Position numbers and translations under genes: made by a program. Source: Plantago elongata (lineage: Eukaryota; Streptophyta; Magnoliopsida; Lamiales; Plantaginaceae). Taken from it: a stretch of 23,495 nt of DNA. Every line of letters starts with the position of its first letter. The stretch's first letter is position 1. Shown one piece after another: positions 10,131-17,500 of this stretch. The notes under the pieces were generated by a model, which was given only the letters and a program-made list of their open reading frames with translations, ran no database searches and had not been told where the DNA came from. Location: assembly GCA_036897095.1 (NCBI GenBank), contig JAYMSP010002575.1:1-23495 (forward strand), written 5' to 3'.

Positions 10131-11060
10131 ATGGATCCAAACAAAAACCTTGCTCAATGGTTGATGCACAACAATTTGGCTATTTACCACCTCTTCATGC
10201 AATCCCAATATGGTAGCGGTAAATTGTCCACTAACCCGAATACCAACCCAAACTCTGAGTACAATCTATTTGTCTCCTCCGATGCATACCCCTCTCCGAG
10301 TATGATCCATTTGGCAGGACAACATGTGTCCTTGAGCTTTCAAATAAAAAATTCTCTCCGATCTCTCCGGGGTAGATGGGATCATTTCAAGCCTTGTGTC
10401 AATTAACTTGTTCGTGACTTCTTATAATGAGGCGAGTTGAGCACTTCATAATTGGAGTGGTCACAACAAAGACAACGTCCTAAAGTACACCAAAACCTTA
10501 TATAGAAATGTGCATTCCAAATTTATGGAGTTCGACTTGACGAGTTGTTGGGAAGCCACGTAAAGAATATCTTGAGTGGCAAGCCAAGATGAACTACATC
10601 AGTCAACCATACAAGAAAGTCTTGCAATTTAAAATTCATGATGAGGCCGGCACCGAAGGTGGTGCTGAAGACAAGAAGGCAAGTGTCGGGGTGGCACGGG
10701 CAAGTGTTCGTGCTTGGTGAGAAAGTGATACTAGTTCAAAGAGTCAAATTTACAGTGTTAGGGCAAAGATGCGACGCGGTGGATTGTCGACCAACTCCTC
10801 CGAAAAGTGAGATGAGCATTCAATCTGCTCAATTTAGGGATGATTATGCTCAACAATGACAACTTGAGAAGAAGAGAATCAAGATCGAAATACATAGGCT
10901 CGAATGGTTGAAGGATATGTCCACACAAAGGGTAGAGGAATCAAGACCAATCAACCAAGGTAATCAAGATTTGTCTAGGACTTAAAAGACTACATATGTA
11001 CCTGAACCTATGCCAAATGGACCCGAACACCATGACGCCGGAGACTAGGAACGTGTTCGA
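10131..11060 (+). pseudogene. Broken Myb-like (NAM-associated type) gene, probably PIF/Harbinger ORF1-derived
   Basis: The ATG at 10131 opens a 91-aa frame rich in Asn/Pro at its start that stops at 10406. Just before and after that stop, reading through several stops and at least one frame change, comes G-R-W-D-H-F, then N-W-S-G-H-N-K-D-N-V-L-K-Y-T-K-T-L-Y, then F-D-L-T-S-C-W-E-A. This order (GRW, SGHN.D.V, LY, F...CWE) fits the trihelix/Myb-like protein with NAM-associated domain that accompanies PIF/Harbinger transposases and has many stray copies in plant genomes. Another open piece at 10638-10859 and a Lys/Arg/Glu-rich coiled-coil-like piece near 10860-10960 would be its C-terminal half. 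In-frame stops and frame changes mark it as dead. No terminal inverted repeats could be assigned. Confidence 0.55.
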
Positions 11061-11281
11061 GATGTTGAAGACCGAGTTCGGCATGTTAAGTTGCTATTAA
11101 AATGGTGTTTGATTTTGTGTTTGTAATATTCTTTGTTTTAGATTCAAATTCAAGTGTCTATTTGTATTTTTTCATTTTTGATTGTTGTAATAGTTGTAAT
11201 TTAATTTTAGATTTAAATAAAAAGCACAATTTTTAAACTTTTTTTTTTTTGATGAGTTGAAGGTTTCATTTATTAAAGTAA
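11061..11281. other. AT-rich 3' flank of the broken Myb-like gene
   Basis: T-rich sequence with TTGTAAT repeats and AATAAA at about 11216-11221, which could be the old polyadenylation region of the upstream relic. It ends with the left copy of the 9-bp target duplication at 11273-11281. Confidence 0.4.
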
Positions 11282-11670
11282 GGAAAAATTACATCTACCA
11301 CCCCTTAAATTTATCACTATTTCGAAAAACCGTCCAAATTGGCTTAAATTACAGATAGGCCTAAAATTAACAAAAGGCTCGAAAATTAATTACATCCAAC
11401 CCCAAAAGTCAACTCTGGGGCTGATGTGGCGTCCCTTGATACTGAGGTGGATAAAAAAGTTATGGTTATTAACGAAATTGTCATTTCCTTTTTCTATTTT
11501 TGAATTTCTTCAATTCCTTTACTCCACTTTCTTTTATTTTCCCTTTCCTTTAATTTCCCTTTTGTTTTTGACGAATTAGCGGTTGGACCTTGTCTGTAAT
11601 TAACGGTGCGAATTTTAGGGATGATTTTGTAATTGATTTATCTAAAATATTCAGTCCAGTTCCACAATAT

Positions 11671-11687
11671 CACGTGTACAACACGTG
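11671..11687. promoter_or_regulatory. Paired G-box motifs in the left arm
   Basis: Two CACGTG cores at 11671-11676 and 11682-11687, 11 bases apart, the second in ACACGTGGGG context typical of bZIP/bHLH and ABA-responsive sites. The right arm has its own CACGTG at 12611-12616 and 12685-12690. Function is inferred from motif only. Confidence 0.45.
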
Positions 11688-11719
11688 GGGATGGTACTGT
11701 AATTAATTGTATAGAATTT

Positions 11720-11736
11720 GGGGGGGGGGGGGGGGG
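11720..11736 (+). repeat. G17 homopolymer
   Basis: Seventeen consecutive G in an AT-rich stretch inside the left arm of the Mutator-like element. It may form a G-quadruplex and is prone to length error in sequencing. Confidence 0.8.
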
Positions 11737-11817
11737 TTATTTGTAATTGATTTTTTTTTTTAAAAAGTAGCCGTTATGTTACCATTTTTATTTCTTAAAT
11801 TTTGGGTCCATTTTTGC

Positions 11818-11824
11818 TATAAAA
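11818..11824 (+). promoter_or_regulatory. TATA box of the left-arm gene
   Basis: TATAAAA 67 bases before the ATG at 11885. The mirror copy on the minus strand (12489-12483) stands at exactly the same distance from its ATG at 12422, which supports both as inherited promoter parts. Confidence 0.6.
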
Positions 11825-11884
11825 CCCCCAATTGAGATCATTTTGATCATTTCCTCGCCTTCACTTCTTGCTAAAATCTTAAAA

Positions 11885-12185
11885 ATGGCTTCTAGTAGTT
11901 CATTTTCTACATCGAATGTTGTTGAGAGCGGTGGTGGAGGATTTTGTAGGCAATTTGAATGTGGAAGAAGGACGGTGATCACACGTTCAACTTCGAAAGC
12001 CAATCCGAGAAGGTTATATCATGGAGCACACACTAAAAGAAGATAGAGTAGACCTAGCTCACCTAAATGGAAGGAATGAACAAGCAACAATTAAAGGCAT
12101 ATTTGAAGATTATTACATGGGGATTAGGCAGCTTATTGCTATTAATCTAGTGTTGTTGGCAATTTCATGTACATGTTCTGCCTGA
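11885..12185 (+). pseudogene. Damaged GRF-type zinc finger gene inside the Mutator-like element
   Basis: From ATG 11885 the frame reads M-A-S-S-S-S-F-S, a Ser/Gly linker, then F-C-R-Q-F-E-C-G-R-R-T-V-I-T-R-S-T-S-K-A, followed by N-P-R-R-L-Y-H-G. This is the first half of a plant GRF zinc finger (C..CG....T..T..NPGR.F.GC, as in At1g43920-like proteins), with two of its Cys visible. The second half is missing: the frame stops at 12046. A +1 frame from about 12024 to 12185 carries an acidic/charged stretch and a hydrophobic C-terminal segment (L-I-A-I-N-L-V-L-L-A-I), the coiled-coil plus tail-anchor ending usual for this family. An internal deletion that also shifted the frame explains this; an unspliced intron is less likely because no suitable donor and acceptor pair was found. 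Function in intact members is poorly known. Confidence 0.6.
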
Positions 12186-12293
12186 TCATGGAATGTATCT
12201 TCTAGTGTATGTAGTATTATAAGAGTAGTACTAGTAGCTATATGTATTATATATGCAAACATTTTTCACTGATGAAAGGCCATGATGGATAGG

Positions 12294-12422
12294 TCATAAT
12301 TTGCATAAAATCCATGCATAGAACAAAGTCATTACATCAAGTAAACGATCCAAATTCCTAAAAATTCTTCCACTCCCACTCCCAACAATGTTGGATCTAG
12401 AGAACAAACTGCTATAAGCCAT
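12294..12422 (-). pseudogene. Mirror-image GRF-gene start in the right arm of the Mutator-like element
   Basis: On the minus strand ATG 12422 opens M-A-Y-S-S-L-F-S-R-S-N-I-V-G-S-G-S-G, clearly related to the left-arm start (M-A-S-S-S-S-F-S-T-S-N-V-V-E-S-G). The upstream leader (TTGCTAAATTCTTAA against TTGCTAAAATCTTAA) and the TATA box at minus 67 are also shared. The frame then diverges, lacks zinc-finger cysteines and stops at 12294 after 42 codons. It is part of the inverted arm, not an independent gene. Confidence 0.6.
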
Positions 12423-12879
12423 TGTTAAGAATTTAGCAAGAAAGGAAGGCAAGACAATGAACAAAATAATCTCAAATGAGGATTTTATAGCAACCAACAA
12501 TTAAAAAAAAGGGCAACATAATCACTAGTATTTGAAATTTCATTCAAATTAATTACATATAAGTTCCTCAATTATGCTATGTTAATTACAATACTACCCC
12601 ACATGCTTTGCACGTGTTGCTAAAACATATATGAAAATTATGACAAATCAATTACATAATCATCCCTGTAATATGTGGAAAATCCACGTGGGAGAGAGAA
12701 AAAGCCATGTGGGAGAGAGAATGATGATGTGGACATGTTGGTCAACAAAAATGAGCTTTAGGGGCTATATGAATTTTTTGCCAATCTGGGGGATCTATAG
12801 CTGGGTCAAATTTAAGGGGTACTATATGTAATTCGCCTTTAAAGTAATTAGCAAGAACAAAGTTAGAGTACAAGGGTGA

Positions 12880-13325
12880 ATGGTAAAAGATGAGCCATCA
12901 CAAGTGAAATCTCCTTATCTAGTCTATGAGCTAAACTATTCCACCTTGCCTTATATGATGAAACACAATGGATTGAAAATTTGACAACAATTGCAATCCT
13001 TCTTAATGAAAAGAGCAGTTGGGGAGAGACCTACAACTTTGCTTATGAAATCTGCCATTATGGAAGCATTATCATCTTCAATTATAACCCAGGACCAACC
13101 ATTAGAAATAGCAAGTTTCAGTCCCTCAACAACATCCATTGATTCAGCCACCTCCGATTAATTTAGGTATCGAACATGATGAGGAGACCATTTCGAGATA
13201 TCCCTATTATAATCACGAGCCACCACACCCAAGCCTAGAGCCTGTTGATTTGCAAACACTGCATCGTCGACATTAATCTTTACCACGCCCACAACCGCCC
13301 ACAACTGGTGGCCTCCAAATCCGGC
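12880..13325 (-). pseudogene. Broken RNase H (RVT_3-type) domain relic
   Basis: Minus strand, from about 13310 down: K-I-N-V-D-D-A-V-F (KINVD, first catalytic Asp region), then L-G-L-G-V-V-A-R-D-Y, then after an in-frame stop near 13160 A-E-S-M-D-V-V-E-G-L-K-L-A (catalytic Glu region, AE...A...GL..A), then W-V-I-I-E-D-D-N-A (third Asp), and in a shifted frame near 12900-12930 N-S-L-A-H-R-L-D-K (the AH.LA motif). The order matches plant type-1 RNase H domains found at the ends of non-LTR retrotransposons and in many stand-alone relics. At least one stop and one frameshift make it a pseudogene. No reverse transcriptase is nearby, so a 5'-truncated LINE or a captured domain are both possible. 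Confidence 0.65.
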
Positions 13326-14462
13326 AATCAGGACTCACAGCCCAAAATTGTGATTGTGCAAATTAAGGCTCTGTTATTTTCAATTTAATATCACTTTAAT
13401 TCAGTTTAGTGAAATTCAGTTCAGTTCAAATTTGACGTAGTTATAATTTATACTTTACTTCAGTTCTGTTCGGTTAAATTCAATTGAAGAGAACAAATCC
13501 TAAAGCATGTTTGGCACCCATTCGAATTCTCCTTTCAACTGCCAAACCAAATTGAGTTACTAACTCAATTCTTCCAACTTTATCCGCTCCACTTGCCCTT
13601 CCAATTTTTCGTTTCTCACATCACCACAAATATTAGTTCAATATCTAAATGATATTAAATAAATTTTAATTAAATATAACCAATCATCTCATTCTAACAA
13701 TCTTAAAATTAATAAATAATAACTCAATAACAATCACATCATACTTATACCAATCATTTAACTCTTTCATAATAAACATACAAATCATACTTACACCAAT
13801 CATTTAACTATTTCACAGCCTTCATAATAAATCTACATAATACTATTCAACTTTAATTTTATGTCAAATATAAATTTTAACAACTCAATAACAATTTCCA
13901 ACTCAAACCGATTAAATGGCTGTTTCCATTCAAACATGCACTCAATATCTTTAACTTTATACTAACAAAATGCCGACTTCAATTCCAACAAAGGCATCTT
14001 CATAGTCTAAAAATAATTACTAACATATAGATCCTATACCTCAATGGGAGACTGACTGACTTTAATCATTCATTACTAGTAGTAGAGCCAGCCAATGACA
14101 AGACAAAACGACTAAACCCGAGTGAAACAACGTGACAAATAGTCACACATAAAACGCTAACTTAAAGTTAACCCCGTGAGTAAACAAACGAAGAAGAAAA
14201 GAAAACCAAAACAGGCCTTCAATTCAACTCATCAGTCATTGTTCATTCTTCCATTCCATTCCACATATCTGGATTTGAGAAAAATAAACAAGAAAATAAA
14301 TTTCTCTCAATAAGACTTACTAAATCAAACTCCGTAATTCGTGTCCATACATCAAATTCAACATCAACCCTCAATTAGATTTTGATTTCACGCCATTTTA
14401 TGACTTAACAATTCATTACTACTGTCTCATCTCACTCAGTCACACCCAAGTAATGTCCTCCT
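13326..14462. other. AT-rich intergenic stretch with MITE debris, upstream of the PSI gene
   Basis: Besides the Tourist-like MITE at 13367-13500, the stretch 13505-13939 begins GCATGTTTG and ends CAAACATGC, possible termini of a second decayed element with no clear target duplication. Inside it a 30-base segment (13740-13769) is repeated at 13786-13815 with two or three differences. The last part, before 14500, is pyrimidine-rich and should hold the PSI promoter; no TATA box was convincing. Confidence 0.4.
13367..13500. mobile_element. Tourist-like MITE
   Basis: A 134-bp segment flanked by TAA (13364-13366 and 13501-13503). It starts GGCTCTGTTATTTTCAATTT and its other end reads GGATTTGTTCTCTTCAATTG when reverse complemented: GG..TTGTT-type termini and a 3-bp TAA duplication, the PIF/Harbinger MITE pattern. 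The interior is rich in TTCAGTT repeats. A diverged copy lies at 3233-3330. Confidence 0.6.
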
Positions 14463-14510
14463 AATCTCTACTCACTTTCTTGAATTTTCGTTTGCCTAAG
14501 TAAGTTTCTC

Positions 14511-14543
14511 ATGGATTTGATCTGTTTGTTTGTTTCTGTGTAG
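14511..14543 (+). promoter_or_regulatory. Upstream ORF ending six bases before the PSI start codon
   Basis: ATG at 14511 opens a 10-codon frame (M-D-L-I-C-L-F-V-S-V) that stops with TAG at 14541-14543; the PSI ATG is at 14550. Such a close uORF would be expected to limit main-frame initiation if it is in the mRNA. A donor-like GTAAGT at 14500 and acceptor-like GTAG at 14540-14543 bracket it, but an intron of 44 bases would be below the usual plant minimum, so it is probably retained. Confidence 0.5.
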
Positions 14544-14549
14544 GACAGG

Positions 14550-17500
14550 ATGGGAGGTGTTTGTTCTGGAGGGACGTTTAAGGAGAGTAGGAAATCGGAT
14601 TCGGTTGAGCACGACAAGAGCTCGAGGTTTTCCGGCAAGCTCAAATCGGTGTTCGGGAAGCAAAACGGTTCTGATGTTGTTGATGATGCCGATGAGGATA
14701 ATCATGATGATGTCTTCGAGAAGGCGCCGCCGAACTTGTTTGATTCCGGTGAGCTGCATCTCTCGATTTCCCAGGAATTGAAGCCGTCCACGCCGGCCAG
14801 AGCTTTTGCCAGCAAGGTAATGATGTACATTGTGTTTGATCGCCTGTTTTTGGTTAGATTTGTGGTTTTTGTTGTTAGTGAGATGGAGTTTCAGTGGATA
14901 TGTGATGGAGTGGAATTAGGTGATTCGACGGGTTAAGAGGATTGATTAGGAAGTGAGATGTTATACTGACGGTGATCCGGTGATGTTGAAACTGGATGAA
15001 GGATTGCAACATGTTTTGGAGGACGAGAGGTTTCGAAGTAATAGTACTTCATCCTTGGGTTATTGGATTGTAAATATTTGGTTATGTAGGAAATATTAAG
15101 TAATTCGAGTAGTTTGTGGAAGAGCTGCATGACGAATTGCAACTATGTTTTGAAGGACGAGAGGTTTTGAAGTAGTACTTCATCCTTGGTTATTGGATTG
15201 TAAATATTTGGTTAGGCAGGAAATAGTAAATAATTCGAGTAGTTTGTGGAAGAGTTGGACGAAGGATTGCAACTATGTTTTGAAGGAGTGAGGATTCGAA
15301 GTAGTACTTCATCCTTGGGTTATCGATTGTAAATATTTGGTTATGCAGGAAGTAATAAGTAATTCGAAGTAGTTTGTGGAAGAGATGGACCTGCTTAAAA
15401 TTTGGCGCTGAAGAAGTGAGATTGAAACTGGATGAATATGGTTGTGACTGTGATTTGAACAGTTTAGAACGATGGGAAGTAAATGTAGGAGGGTGAGATT
15501 GACACCTGATGAAGGATGACATTGGCAAAGTAGTAAACTGTTGATGGTTGATCTGATTAATTATGTAGGATGTAACAAGTTCGCATATTAGTATGGGGAA
15601 GAGCATGTTTCACCTATCATGTGATGTCACACACCATCTAGGAATAGTATAAGGTAGTTCCTGTTTTTGATGACTTGCAGTTTGAACTACTCTTCTGTAC
15701 AGTTCAGAGAGGACTGATGAGAATTATGGTACTTCTGCTTTTATCGTTGCTTGTTGATTGCTTGAGGTGAATGTACGGGTTTAGTTATGCCACAAGTATT
15801 TGACGAAAGAATGCCTGTGGGTCTTATTATTTGACTAGAGTAGATAATCCGTTCTGGCAAGCTTATCTAAATGAATAATCTGTTCTCTTCATCAGCTTGG
15901 TTTTGAAGTTAATACACCTTTGCCCCTGTTGTCATTATTATGTATATATATATGATCATTGACAAGCATAAGATGAGCGTTTATATAGCCAATTCATCCC
16001 AAGTGTCAACTCACTTGTATGGTGTATGAGGTGAGGGGTCAAAACTTGGTTGGCTCGGTGTTTGCGTATTGAGTGCGTGTGAGCCTGTCTTTTAAAAAGA
16101 AAAAGATAAAAGAAGACGAGCATTCTTAGTTCACCCCTTAGTCCTTTCCCTTTTAGTTTGAACTGATGTAAAGATGTTACCTGACATTGATTCTAGTTCT
16201 TTCTTATGGTAGGCTCCTCAAGTGACATCATTTCTTGGAAAAGCTGGCATAGCAGGGTTAGAGAAGGCAGTAGAAGTTCTAGATACTCTAGGTAGCAGCA
16301 TGACAAATTTGAACACTGGTGGATTTACGACTGGAGTGTCTTCTAGGGGAAACAAAATATCCATTCTAGCTTTTGAAGTTGCCAATACCATCGCCAAGGG
16401 GTCCAACTTGTTGCAGTCCCTTTCTGAAGAAAATATGCAGCTCTTGAGAAAGGAAATTTTGCATTCAGAAGGCGTCAAGCAGTTGATTTCCACAGATATG
16501 AATGAGCTCCTTGGTATTGCGGCTGCTGACAAAAGGTATATATTATTTGCCTTGTTGTTTTCGATCCCTGAAATTAGGAAAAAAGTGATTTAATTTCTTA
16601 TGTTGACTGCATTACTTTTACTCTGCACACAGGGAGGAATGTGAAGTCTTTTCTCGTGAGGTTGTGAGATTTGGAAATTTGTGTAAAGATCCACAATGGC
16701 ACAACCTAGACCGATTCTTTTCACGGTAACTAGACCTTTGCTTCAGGTCTTCATTTTTGTGTTTAAGGAGAGAAATGTCATACATTTTCATTTGTTAGGT
16801 TGGATTCTGCACCTGATATTCATAAACAACTACGACAAGAAGCAGAAGCAACTATGCAAGACTTGACCATTCTGGCTCAGCACACTTCCGTAAGTTTATT
16901 TACGCTTCACTGGTTCTGCGTACTTGTTTGCTTCACCTGTTATGCACTCCACAACATGCTATTTGGCTCTTATTTTGGTAACTAATATGTACTTCCATGG
17001 TTTACACTGCCTCTGTCAGGGCTTCTTCTATTGTGATAGGCTGTGAGGTTGTTTGGGTTAATTTTTGGGCTATTTTATAAGCCTCAGACATCTAAGTGAA
17101 ATTTGGATGTTATGAAGACATGTTCAAACCGGAAGTAAACGAAATTTGATGTGCATTGTAGTACGTAAATATTGAGTTTTAAAAGGTGTAATGGAAATTT
17201 GATGTGCATTATAGTACGTAAATTTGATGTACACATTGAAATTTCTTATGTCTATTTTGTATTGCCAGGGTAAATGTTACATGCTACTTTTGAGAAAATT
17301 GCAGTTTATGTCAAAGTTATATCAGTCGGTGTGAATCATGATCAGGGCCAAAAGTGTCAATTAATATGACATAATATTCCGTTTCAGTAGTTAGATGGGT
17401 GGATAGACTATTGTCTTCTCTAAATGCATGTTCGAATTTTGCGTTCATCTTCCTTCCAACATTGGTTTGGTTTAGAAGGTTGTAGTGCTCCCTGTGATAC

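Larger units (their letters stand above)
11282..12838. mobile_element. Complete non-autonomous Mutator-like element with long inverted arms and 9-bp target duplication
   Basis: The element (1557 bp) is bracketed by TTAAAGTAA at 11273-11281 and again at 12839-12847, a perfect 9-bp duplication as made by Mutator transposases. Its left end reads GGAAAAATTACATCTACCAC and its right end, reverse complemented, AGGCGAATTACATATAGTAC; both continue CCCCTTAAATTT. Inverted similarity runs far inward, roughly 11282-11960 against 12838-12350, at about 70 % by eye, including G-box (CACGTG) words and a TATA box in each arm. No transposase is encoded. The middle carries a damaged GRF-zinc-finger-type gene starting in the left arm and a mirror-image gene start in the right arm. 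Movement would have needed a transposase supplied elsewhere. Confidence 0.85.

Noticed and set aside
14995-15390. CRISPR-like array
   Set aside because: Units of ~130 bp are contiguous without unique spacers, and the context is a plant intron.
15190-15606. 138-aa minus-strand open frame in PSI intron 1
   Set aside because: It is a reading of the tandem ~130-bp repeat; repeated blocks recur in the peptide and there is no recognisable domain or start context.
16218-16532. 104-aa minus-strand open frame
   Set aside because: Antisense shadow of PSI exon 2, whose plus-strand reading encodes conserved DUF3475.
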